A stretch of DNA of 64,000 bases from CAVXWV01 sp963695415 (GTDB taxonomy: Bacteria > Chloroflexota > Anaerolineae > Anaerolineales > UBA4823). Of this stretch, positions 1 to 7,592 are shown piece after piece; position 1 is the stretch's first letter, and each line of letters begins with the position of its first letter. The DNA lies in the NCBI GenBank assembly GCA_963695415.1, contig CAVOGL010000012.1, positions 38,198 through 102,197 on the forward strand, in the 5' to 3' direction. The position numbers were made by a program, and so were the translations under genes. The notes beneath the pieces were generated by a model, which ran no database searches, was not told the origin of the DNA, and worked only from the letters and a program-made list of their open reading frames with translations.

Positions 1-320
1 ACTACGATGAAGAGAATGGTTCCGAATACAAGACCAAACAGGCGCAGGACCTTTCTCGAAAATATTACTCCCGCATTGGGTATTTCATCCTGGTGTGTGT
101 CTGGAACAGAATAACCCGCATCAGAAACGGCTTTGCGGATCAGGCTCAGGTCATCCGGCTGGTTCTCGACCGTGATGAGAGCTTTTTTGGCGCCCAGAAG
201 CACATCGGCTGAGAGCACATAAGGAACTGTTGATATCGATTTCTGGACGTGCATAGCACAATCGGCACAGTCCATTCCTTCGATGGGGATCTCTATTGTC
301 CGCGGCAATGGGTACCTCAA
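1..320 (-). CDS. Heavy-metal P1B-type ATPase, N-terminal part (runs off the window)
   Basis: Read leftward, this stretch encodes one heavy-metal-associated (HMA) domain with the metal-binding motif GMDCADCAMH, then a polar linker and the start of a first membrane segment (RLFGLVFGTILFIV). This is the usual N-terminus of a Zn/Cd/Pb-exporting P1B ATPase; the catalytic part lies outside the window. No ATG is in frame. The best start is a TTG at 318-320, just after the stop of the upstream metal-sensing regulator, so the two genes are probably one operon. No good ribosome binding site is visible, so the start is uncertain. Metal specificity cannot be read from this fragment; the CmtR-like neighbour suggests Cd or Pb. 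Confidence 0.75.
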   Translation of the reverse strand, partial: MRYPLPRTIEIPIEGMDCADCAMHVQKSISTVPYVLSADVLLGAKKALITVENQPDDLSLIRKAVSDAGYSVPDTHQDEIPNAGVIFSRKVLRLFGLVFGTILFIV

Positions 321-333
321 ACCAAGTTCATTA

Positions 334-666
334 TTATTTATAGCGTGTGCATTGGTAGACGCCCTGGGCGACGTCTGCCAGGAGGGATTCCGCCAGGGAT
401 ATCAACTCGCTGACGCGGTCGTCACTCAACCGGTATGTAACATAACGCCCTTGCTTTTCAGCAACCACCAGCCCACATTCGCGCATGCAGCTGAGATGGT
501 TGGAGATGTTGGATTGGGATAAACCGGTGGTCTCAACGATCTCCCCTACCGTGCAGGGACTCTGCCGCAAGGTTTCGAGTATTTCTAGACGAGATGTGTC
601 GCTGAAGCCGCGAAAGAACCTGGCTTTTACTTCCAATCCGGAGATATCTAGTGTAAGTGGCAGCAT
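334..666 (-). CDS. ArsR/SmtB-family metal sensor, CmtR-like (Cd/Pb)
   Basis: A 110-residue winged-helix repressor of the ArsR/SmtB family. The recognition helix region reads SQSNISNHLSC. Cysteines fall at residues 38, 60, 64 and 106. The C60-x3-C64 pair in the recognition helix plus a C-terminal Cys106 reproduces the ligand pattern known for Mycobacterium tuberculosis CmtR (Cys57, Cys61, Cys102), which binds Cd(II) and Pb(II). The classical CadC ELCVCD motif is absent. It lies immediately upstream of, and reads with, the ATPase at 1-320, so it probably represses that efflux gene. The sensor assignment is an inference from residue spacing, not a measured specificity. Confidence 0.85.
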   Translation of the reverse strand: MLPLTLDISGLEVKARFFRGFSDTSRLEILETLRQSPCTVGEIVETTGLSQSNISNHLSCMRECGLVVAEKQGRYVTYRLSDDRVSELISLAESLLADVAQGVYQCTRYK

Positions 667-743
667 ATATAACCCTTTATATCATCACATCAGTAATTGA
701 TGATATATTAACCGCATAAGGTGGATGTGTCAAGATTAAGGAA

Positions 744-800
744 TTCAAACAAATAGTACTCATGGTATAATACGTGAATACATGCTCATCTATTCACGTA
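744..800 (+). promoter_or_regulatory. Promoter and palindromic operator of the CzrA-like metal-efflux operon
   Basis: A perfect -10 box TATAAT (766-771) has a weak TTCAAA at 744-749 as possible -35 (16-bp spacer). Overlapping the end of the -10 and covering the expected transcription start is a perfect inverted repeat, TACGTGAATA (771-780) and TATTCACGTA (791-800), separated by 10 bp. ArsR/SmtB repressors bind such imperfect or perfect palindromes over the start site. It directly precedes the CzrA-like gene, so autoregulation is likely. Confidence 0.7.
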
Positions 801-807
801 TCAAGCC

Positions 808-1113
808 ATGAACACTTCATACAAATTACCAGAAGAGAGGTCAATGCAGGCGCTGGCAGAATTATTTGCAGCCCTGGCTGACCCAAGCCGGGTTAAAATT
901 CTTGCCGTGTTAATAGGTGGCGAAGTCAACGTCAGCGCGCTGGCAGAGTGCGTTGGGATCAGCAGATCAGCGGTTTCTCACCAGTTACGCACATTGAGGC
1001 AGCTTCGTATCGTGCGCGCCCGAAAGGTTGGACGCCAGGTTTTCTACTCGTTGGATGATGAACACGTGACCGATTTATTGGTGCGGGGTTTCGACCATGT
1101 CCAACACAGTTGA
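808..1113 (+). CDS. ArsR/SmtB-family zinc-type sensor, CzrA-like
   Basis: A 101-residue ArsR/SmtB repressor. The DNA-reading helix is ISRSAVSHQLRTL. The C-terminal alpha5 helix carries D84-x-H86 and H97-x2-H100, the same residues and even the same numbering as the inter-subunit Zn(II)/Co(II) site of Staphylococcus aureus CzrA (Asp84, His86, His97, His100). No cysteine site is present apart from a lone Cys48. The start used is ATG at 808; a second ATG at 844 has a better ribosome binding site (AGAGAGG at 834-840) but would renumber the metal site. It is first gene of the operon with the HMA protein and the P1B-4 ATPase and is controlled by the palindromic operator in front of it. Confidence 0.88.
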   Translation: MNTSYKLPEERSMQALAELFAALADPSRVKILAVLIGGEVNVSALAECVGISRSAVSHQLRTLRQLRIVRARKVGRQVFYSLDDEHVTDLLVRGFDHVQHS

Positions 1114-1196
1114 TTCTCCAGCCCCTATCCCCACATATATGGTTCAGCCACACAAGAAATTTCCCGCAGCAATATTTTCCAATGATGGTTTTCTTT

Positions 1197-1673
1197 ATGA
1201 CGGAACATAATATCGAAATTGAAACCAGGCTCCTTTTTCAAGGAAACAACTCAAATGTAGACGGTTGCTTAACCTGCCTCAAAGATGCATTGCTGTCACG
1301 AAAGGGAATTACACACGTACACTTAGAAGAAAACGGTAGTAATCCTCTCCTGTGCATCCACTACAATCCCAACCTGGTCAACTTATCAGCAGTACAGCGC
1401 ATGGCGATAAAGGCAGGCACATCCATATCGGATCGCTATAAACATGATCAAATTCCTTTCGATGGTATGGATCGTGCGGATGAAGCGCCAATATTGCGCA
1501 GGGAGCTTGAGCAAATCCCAGGCATGCTTCATGCGGAGGTTAATTATGCAGCCGGACTCGCTTATGTCGCATACGACAGCGATGCACTTAAGCTGGAGAC
1601 GATCACTGAAACATTGACAGGGATGGGAATCATTCCTCTTGAAGTCACCGCAATCCATCACCGGATCTGTTAA
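1197..1673 (+). CDS. Degenerate tandem HMA-domain protein, possible N-terminal part of the ATPase
   Basis: Encodes two HMA-like ferredoxin folds. The first has VDGCLTCLKDAL with a Cys-x2-Cys pair. The second has GMDRADEAPILRRELEQIPG, where both cysteines of the usual GMDCADCA loop are replaced (Arg and Glu), so it cannot bind metal the usual way. The reading frame is open from 1110 with a TTG; ATGs occur at 1182, 1185 and 1197, none with a convincing ribosome binding site. The 3' end overlaps the ATPase frame by 35 bp and the ATPase has no ATG of its own. The pair may therefore be one protein joined by a frameshift, or two translationally coupled genes. Confidence 0.6.
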   Translation: MTEHNIEIETRLLFQGNNSNVDGCLTCLKDALLSRKGITHVHLEENGSNPLLCIHYNPNLVNLSAVQRMAIKAGTSISDRYKHDQIPFDGMDRADEAPILRRELEQIPGMLHAEVNYAAGLAYVAYDSDALKLETITETLTGMGIIPLEVTAIHHRIC

Positions 1674-3597
1674 CGAGACAGATACCAACACTTACCGGGC
1701 ATTTTTCCCCCATTGGGTCCGGGAGAAATGGTCGCTCATCATGGTTGGTCTGACAGGCATGTTTCTACTCATCGGCTGGGCAGGGGGTGCGGTCTTCGGT
1801 ATAAATGAAAACATTACCTTTGTCTTTTTAATCATGGCTTATCTGACAGGCGGTTACGATATTGCCACTCACGCCATCCCCGGCATATTCAGAGGTCATT
1901 TCGATACGGATGTGCTCATGTTGGCTGCCGCAGCCGGAGCGGCCATATTGGGTGAATGGACTGAAGGCGCATTTTTACTGTTCCTGTTCAGCCTTGGGCA
2001 CGCCGGTGAACAATATGCTCTCGACCGTGCGCGCAACGCTGTTAACGCACTGGGTGAGATGATGCCCAAAACTGCTCAGCTTAAATCAGGCGATACCGTC
2101 ATTGAACGCCCAGTTCACAGTCTTTTGATTGGTGACCGGGTGGTCATCCGCCCTGGAGACCGTATACCTGTGGATGGTGAGGTGGTCCAGGGAGCAAGCG
2201 ATGTTGACCAAAGTCCAATCACGGGCGAAAGTGTTCCGGTACATAAGGGTATGGGTGATGAAGTCTTCGCCGGGACGATCAACCAGACAGCTGCGCTGGA
2301 GATCAACGTAACCAGGCTGGCAAAGGACAACACCCTGAACCGGATCATGCAGATGGTGTCAGAAGCGCAAAGCCAGCGAAGCCCCACCCAGCAATTCACC
2401 GAACGGTTTTCAGCCTGGTTTGTGCCAGCGGTGCTTATTTTCGTCCTGCTGGTTGTAGTAGTTCCACCCATATCCGGTTGGATGTCCTTGCAGGAAAGTT
2501 TTTACCGCGGCATGCTGCTTTTGGTGGCAGCTTCCCCCTGCGCGCTTGCGTTGGGGACTCCAGCCGCAGTCCTTGCAGGCATCGCTCAGGCAGCCCGGAA
2601 TGGGATCCTGATCAAGGGTGGAGTCCACCTGGAGAACCTCGGAGCGCTCAAGGTGATGGCTTTTGATAAAACCGGAACTTTGACTGAAGGGAAGTTCTTG
2701 GTCACTGATATCATCCCTTTGAACGGCAGTGATGCCGATGAGCTGCTGCGTGTTTCAGCAGCAGTCGAACAGAATTCTAACCATCCCCTTGCCCTGGCAA
2801 TCGTGCGAGCCGCCCGGAAACAAGCACTGGCACTCCCCATCACCAATGGTCTCGAAAATATCAATGGTAGAGGAGTGAAGAGTGAAATTGAAGGGCACGA
2901 AGTGCTCATCGGCTCGTTAAAACTATTCCGTGAATTGACGGGACAACCATTAGATGATGGGCTGGTGCGGACGGTTGAATCCCTCGAGGAATCTGGCAAA
3001 ACCACGATGATTGTCAGGTACGCAAAGGTGTTCCTCGGGGTTGTGGCACTGGCTGATGCCCCCCGTCCCGGGATCAAGAAAACATTACGCCATCTTTCGA
3101 GTATGGGTATTCAAAAATTAGTGATGCTGACCGGGGATAATGAAGAAGTCGCCCAAAGGGTAGGAATGGAACTCGGTGTCACAGACGTGCGCGCCGACCT
3201 GCTCCCAGGGCAGAAACTAGCAGCCATCGGAGAGCTGAAAGCAGAATTCGGTTCCATTGCTATGATTGGTGATGGTGTCAACGATGCACCAGCGCTGGCT
3301 ACAGCAACTGTAGGTATTGCCATGGGCGGAGCGGGTACGGCTGTGGCGCTGGAAACCGCCGATGTAGCTTTAATGGCTGACGACCTGTCAAAATTGCCTT
3401 TTGCCGTCGATCTGAGCCGCGCTAGCCGGTCCATCATCCGCCAAAACCTGGCAATATCGATGGGCGTGATCGCGTTGTTACTGTTTACATCTCTCACAGG
3501 CTGGGTGCAATTGAGCGGCGCTGTACTGCTGCACGAGGGAAGCAGCATCCTCGTTGTCCTGAATGCGCTGCGATTGTTAAACTTCAAACATAAATAG
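1639..3597 (+). CDS. P1B-4-type metal-exporting ATPase (Co/Zn/Fe/Cd group)
   Basis: A 652-residue P-type ATPase with every catalytic motif: TGES (195-198), phosphorylated Asp343 in DKTGTLTEG, HP motif (382-383), TGD (498-500) and GDGVND (544-549). The transmembrane metal motif is SPC (299-301) rather than CPC, and the last helix carries HEGSS (632-636). SPC plus HEG(G/S)(T/S) defines subgroup P1B-4, which includes CoaT, CtpD and the Fe(II) exporter PfeT. The family exports divalent metals from the cytoplasm. The in-frame start is a TTG at 1639 inside the HMA gene, without a ribosome binding site, which hints that translation continues from the upstream frame. The CzrA-like sensor supports Zn or Co as inducer. 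Confidence 0.9.
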   Translation: MKSPQSITGSVNETDTNTYRAFFPHWVREKWSLIMVGLTGMFLLIGWAGGAVFGINENITFVFLIMAYLTGGYDIATHAIPGIFRGHFDTDVLMLAAAAGAAILGEWTEGAFLLFLFSLGHAGEQYALDRARNAVNALGEMMPKTAQLKSGDTVIERPVHSLLIGDRVVIRPGDRIPVDGEVVQGASDVDQSPITGESVPVHKGMGDEVFAGTINQTAALEINVTRLAKDNTLNRIMQMVSEAQSQRSPTQQFTERFSAWFVPAVLIFVLLVVVVPPISGWMSLQESFYRGMLLLVAASPCALALGTPAAVLAGIAQAARNGILIKGGVHLENLGALKVMAFDKTGTLTEGKFLVTDIIPLNGSDADELLRVSAAVEQNSNHPLALAIVRAARKQALALPITNGLENINGRGVKSEIEGHEVLIGSLKLFRELTGQPLDDGLVRTVESLEESGKTTMIVRYAKVFLGVVALADAPRPGIKKTLRHLSSMGIQKLVMLTGDNEEVAQRVGMELGVTDVRADLLPGQKLAAIGELKAEFGSIAMIGDGVNDAPALATATVGIAMGGAGTAVALETADVALMADDLSKLPFAVDLSRASRSIIRQNLAISMGVIALLLFTSLTGWVQLSGAVLLHEGSSILVVLNALRLLNFKHK

Positions 3598-3700
3598 TCA
3601 CCAGCATCGGACTATTTATTCCTTTGATCGCGTGGGCATGCCGTCGCTAGTTTTACGCGGATGTGAACCATATTTACAACCAAAAATCTCTCATGTTAAA

Positions 3701-3710
3701 CTGGTATAAT
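3701..3710 (+). promoter_or_regulatory. Possible extended -10 promoter of the first sugar-transporter operon
   Basis: Between the ATPase and the first permease, CTGGTATAAT contains a perfect -10 box (3705-3710) preceded by TG, an extended -10. No clear -35 is present. It lies 97 bp upstream of the permease start. Nothing else was recognised in the 3598-3806 gap. Confidence 0.4.
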
Positions 3711-3806
3711 TCCGTCGGCTGATATATTTTAAGTTATTCTAATCCTTGTCCAGTACGGACACATAACGTAATATTTATTTCCAAGGATTACTTAGGAGTG
3801 TGAATA

Positions 3807-4814
3807 TTGACCGTTGAAGCCCCCCCCATCGAAAGTCCAGTACCCATAAAAAGAAGAAGATGGCAGACTAATCAGGTCTATAAAACTGTTTCCTATGTGC
3901 TCATGGTTTTACCGGGTGCGATCTGGCTAATTTTGTTTGCTTATCTCCCCATGCCCGGGATCATCATGGCGTTCAAAACCTACAGGCTGCAGAGACCGCC
4001 TGCGGATTATTTAATCCAGAATAAATTCATTTATAGCCTGATCAAGAGCCCCTGGGTGGGCTTGAAAAACTTTGAATTCTTAGCTCTGCCCACAAACATC
4101 GACAACACATTAACCTATATCCGTAATACGGTTTTATATAACTTGATGTTCATGGTTGTGGGTTTGGTCCTCTCTGTCGCCATGGCGGTGGTCATCTATG
4201 AGCTGACGAACCAGTTCCTCGCTAAACTTTACCACTCGATCTTTTTCCTGCCTTTCTTCATTTCGTGGATTGTCGTTGCCTATGTGGTATACGCGTTGGG
4301 CAGCTCTCAAGGTATTATCAATAACCTGGCTGCTTCGCTGGGCCTGGGACCTATTGAGATATATAAACAGATCGAATATTGGCCTGGTATCTTTTTAATT
4401 GCAAATATCTGGCGGTACACAGGAAATGGGGCGATCATCTACCTGGCGACCATCACAGGTATTGACCGCGAGCTCTATGAAGCGTCAGCGATGGATGGCG
4501 CCGGAAAATGGAAACAATTCTGGCACATCACCCTGCCTCACCTGATTCCAGTGATCGTTTTACTGCAAATCCTGGCAGTTGGTCGTATATTCGGATCTGA
4601 TTTCGATATGTTCTACACCCTTCCGAATGGAGCAGCACTCGTCAAGGATGCTACATATACACTGGACGTCTATGTTTACAGCATGTTGAGAAGTGAATTA
4701 CCGCTTGGTTATCCAGCGGCAGCAGGATTTTTGCAATCGATTGTTGGCTTTGTGCTCATCCTGATCACGAACTATACAGTACGCAAGACCAGACCGGAAC
4801 TGGCGTTATTCTAG
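3807..4814 (+). CDS. Sugar ABC transporter permease, LplB-like (CUT1)
   Basis: A 335-residue inner-membrane permease with about six hydrophobic segments. The cytoplasmic coupling (EAA) loop lies at residues 225-244 and includes EASAMDGAGKW, which contacts the ATPase subunit. The ending RKTRPELALF is typical of the LplB family of carbohydrate/polysaccharide-fragment permeases. Translation starts at TTG 3807, preceded at 8 bp by AGGAG (3794-3798). It forms an operon with the second permease (4884) and the binding protein (5848). No ATPase subunit is encoded nearby, as is common for CUT1 systems sharing an MsmK-type ATPase. The sugar is unknown. Confidence 0.9.
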   Translation: MTVEAPPIESPVPIKRRRWQTNQVYKTVSYVLMVLPGAIWLILFAYLPMPGIIMAFKTYRLQRPPADYLIQNKFIYSLIKSPWVGLKNFEFLALPTNIDNTLTYIRNTVLYNLMFMVVGLVLSVAMAVVIYELTNQFLAKLYHSIFFLPFFISWIVVAYVVYALGSSQGIINNLAASLGLGPIEIYKQIEYWPGIFLIANIWRYTGNGAIIYLATITGIDRELYEASAMDGAGKWKQFWHITLPHLIPVIVLLQILAVGRIFGSDFDMFYTLPNGAALVKDATYTLDVYVYSMLRSELPLGYPAAAGFLQSIVGFVLILITNYTVRKTRPELALF

Positions 4815-4883
4815 CGCCGGCTTACCAATTTTCGCCGGAAATGAACAATATCTCAGTTTTCATGAAGGAGTAAAAGATCATCA

Positions 4884-5786
4884 ATGAAAAAGAACAGAGA
4901 TATGCTAGCCGTATCCCCTATGACAGACCTAATCCTGAATATAATGATGATCGTCGGTGCGCTTCTGACTCTTTTGCCGATTTTCATTATCGTCATCGCA
5001 TCTATTACATCCGAAGCTGCGTTGGCAAAGAACGGTTATCAATTATGGCCAGAAGAGTTCTCGACAATGGCTTACAGCTTCCTTTTCTCCAAAGGTTCGA
5101 TCGTTGTCACCGCTTATAGAAACACGATCATCGCCACTATCGCAGGAACTGTTATTGCCGTGTTTATGGTCGGTCTTTACGCCTACCCACTCTCAAGAGA
5201 TGATTTCAAGTTCAGGACGTTCTTTACATTCTTTGCCTTCTTTACCATGCTGTTTGGCGGTGGTCTGGTGTCGTATTACATGGTAACCCGGCAGATACTG
5301 CAAATCCAGAACACGCTCTTTGCATTATTCCTGCCTTCAGCCTTTAGCCCATTTTGGGTGATTGTGATGCGCACATTTTATAAAGCCAACGTGCCCAATG
5401 AGCTGATTGAATCCGCACGTATCGATGGCGCTAACGAATGGCGCACGTTTTTCCAGATCGTGGTACCGCTATCGATCCCAGGTCTGGCGACAGTTGCACT
5501 GTTCAGCGCCATCGGCATCTGGAATAATTTTTTCAATGCCCTGTTGTTGGTTGATGAAGCTCAATACTATAGTTTGCAGTTCACCATTTATACTACGCTG
5601 AACAATATTCGTTTCTTATTAGAAAATGCAGACAAAATGCAGGGCGTGGTCAATGTTTCGGAGCTGCCATCGCAGACGTTCCGAATGGCAATGGCTGTCG
5701 TTACAGTAGGTCCAATCATTTTTGCCTACCCATTCTTCCAGCGATACTTCGTCAGAGGCTTGACAATTGGCGCTATCAAAGGGTAA
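4884..5786 (+). CDS. Sugar ABC transporter permease, YtcP/LplC-like (CUT1)
   Basis: A 300-residue MalG-type permease partner of the preceding gene, with about six membrane segments. The EAA loop reads ELIESARIDGANEW near residues 175-190, and the protein ends RGLTIGAIKG, the conserved tail of this family. An AAGGAG sequence lies 13 bp before the ATG. It is second in a three-gene importer operon, 69 bp after the first permease and 61 bp before the binding-protein gene. The two permeases form the heterodimeric channel. Confidence 0.9.
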   Translation: MKKNRDMLAVSPMTDLILNIMMIVGALLTLLPIFIIVIASITSEAALAKNGYQLWPEEFSTMAYSFLFSKGSIVVTAYRNTIIATIAGTVIAVFMVGLYAYPLSRDDFKFRTFFTFFAFFTMLFGGGLVSYYMVTRQILQIQNTLFALFLPSAFSPFWVIVMRTFYKANVPNELIESARIDGANEWRTFFQIVVPLSIPGLATVALFSAIGIWNNFFNALLLVDEAQYYSLQFTIYTTLNNIRFLLENADKMQGVVNVSELPSQTFRMAMAVVTVGPIIFAYPFFQRYFVRGLTIGAIKG

Positions 5787-5847
5787 TATTAATTGGAGTT
5801 AATGTTACTCAATAAAAAAAAAGTATAGCTATATATAAGGAGAAGAA

Positions 5848-7482
5848 ATGACTATCAGAAAGGTTTTCTCAATTTTGTTGCTCGCAGCCTTGCTGTTGGG
5901 CATGTTCGCCTGTTCACCTGCGGCAACACCCACAGAAGAGGCTGCACCGGAACAGCCTGCTGAAGAGCAGCCTGTTGCCGAAGAACCAGCCGAAGAACCC
6001 ATGGAGGAAGTAGCCGAGGAACCCACCGAAGAAGCTGCGGTTGAAGAGCCCATGGATGTTGTCACCCTGGATTACTACTGGGTCGGCAATCAGGACACAG
6101 ACCAGCGCGAGCTGGTTGAAGCCGCGATCAATGAGTATGTTGAGCCCATCATCGGCGTCAACGTGGTCTTCCACATCGTAGGCTGGGGAGACTGGGCTTC
6201 CAAGGCTGTAACCGGTCTCCAGGCAGGCGAGAAGATGGACATCTTCTTCACCGCCGACTGGTGGCACTATATGCAGCTTTCGACTGAAGGTCTCTTCGCA
6301 CCATTGAATGACGACAATGGCGAAAACGGCAACCTGCTCGAGCTCTACGGACAGGACATCCTCAGCTCCCTCAATCCGGCATTCATCACCGGTACTCAGA
6401 TCGATGGTGTGAACTATGCCGTTCCCACCAACAAGGAACTCACTGTCCCCGAGGGATTCCTCTACAATGTAACTGTTGCTGAGGCGATCGGATTTACACC
6501 AGAAGATGCAGCTGCAGTGAAGAGCTATGCTGACATGGAACCATGGCTGGCAAAAGCCAAAGAGGCTTTCCCTGAGATGTATCCCTACCTGACAGATGGA
6601 AGAGATGGCTTCTCACCGTGGCCTCAGGATCTGGCAAGTGGTGTTAGCGGGCGTTTAATTAACATGTTAATCGCCCCGGATGCCAGTGGCAATTTCGACG
6701 AGACCATCCTCAGCATCTACGAAACTGATTATGCCAAGCAACTTTTCGCCACCATGCGCGATTGGTACAACAAGGGTTACATCCACCCAGATTCCGGTCT
6801 GAGCACCTGGGATACCAGTGTTGACTTCAATGCGGGGAATTTCTTCATCCAGCCGATGCCTCTCAAAGGCAACAACATCAAAGCCCAGGAGATGGTAAAC
6901 TCGTCCGGAAACCCGGACCTGAAACTTGGCGAAATTTATGGTCAGCCCAAGGTCAACATCACCACCCATGCTGGCGGTTCAATGCTCGCCATCCCGATGC
7001 TGTCCGAGTATCAAGTCCAGGCAATGAAATTCATCAATTTGATGCACTCCAACTCGACGCTGCTCAATATGATGCTATTCGGGGTTGAAGGCACCCACTG
7101 GGAATTTGAAGCTGATGGGCGCGTGAACCTCATCGACAGCGCGTGGTACGGTGCACATCCCGGCGCATGGACACTGGGTAACACCATGCTCCAGGCAGTC
7201 ACCAACAATGAAGATCCCGATAAGAACCGCATGCTGATCGAGTACTCCAACGATGCAATCGATCACCCGGCTCTCGGTTTCCGCTTCCGCACCGAACCAA
7301 TTGCTGCCGAGTTGACTGCTGTAAATGCAGTTCACGACGGTATGGCACAGGCGCTCTATACCGGATATGTTGATCCAGAAGTTGAGCTGCCTGGTTTTAT
7401 CGAGGCATTGAAAGGTGCCGGGTTGGACACCATCCTGGCTGAAGTGCAAGCGCAGTACGATGCCTGGAAGGCTGCCAAGTAG
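5848..7482 (+). CDS. Extracellular sugar-binding lipoprotein, LplA-like
   Basis: A 544-residue precursor with a lipoprotein signal (hydrophobic core then LGMFAC, lipidated Cys22). A very acidic Glu/Pro/Ala-rich linker at about residues 25-68 spaces the domain from the membrane. The remainder is a bacterial extracellular solute-binding protein of family 1. The C-terminal part (FRTEPIAAELTAV, then DPEVELPGFIEALKGAGLD) resembles the DUF3502 domain of LplA-type proteins. A strong ribosome binding site (AAGGAG) precedes the ATG. It captures the sugar for the permeases at 3807 and 4884. It is the last gene of the operon, with an intrinsic terminator 35 bp downstream. Confidence 0.9.
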   Translation: MTIRKVFSILLLAALLLGMFACSPAATPTEEAAPEQPAEEQPVAEEPAEEPMEEVAEEPTEEAAVEEPMDVVTLDYYWVGNQDTDQRELVEAAINEYVEPIIGVNVVFHIVGWGDWASKAVTGLQAGEKMDIFFTADWWHYMQLSTEGLFAPLNDDNGENGNLLELYGQDILSSLNPAFITGTQIDGVNYAVPTNKELTVPEGFLYNVTVAEAIGFTPEDAAAVKSYADMEPWLAKAKEAFPEMYPYLTDGRDGFSPWPQDLASGVSGRLINMLIAPDASGNFDETILSIYETDYAKQLFATMRDWYNKGYIHPDSGLSTWDTSVDFNAGNFFIQPMPLKGNNIKAQEMVNSSGNPDLKLGEIYGQPKVNITTHAGGSMLAIPMLSEYQVQAMKFINLMHSNSTLLNMMLFGVEGTHWEFEADGRVNLIDSAWYGAHPGAWTLGNTMLQAVTNNEDPDKNRMLIEYSNDAIDHPALGFRFRTEPIAAELTAVNAVHDGMAQALYTGYVDPEVELPGFIEALKGAGLDTILAEVQAQYDAWKAAK

Positions 7483-7516
7483 TTTTCCTTCCTGGTAACA
7501 ATTTCATATACATAAA

Positions 7517-7545
7517 GGGCTGGCTCTTCTGAGCCAGCCCCTTTT
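7517..7545 (+). terminator. Intrinsic terminator after the sugar-binding protein gene
   Basis: GGGCTGGCTC (7517-7526) and GAGCCAGCCC (7531-7540) form a perfect 10-bp stem with a TTCT loop, followed by CTTTTG. It lies between the rightward importer operon and the leftward gltD. The T-run favours rightward termination. Confidence 0.92.
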
Positions 7546-7592
7546 GTTAATCGGATCTGAATTGGCGATTGGTGTAGTGTTGACCTTCCAGG

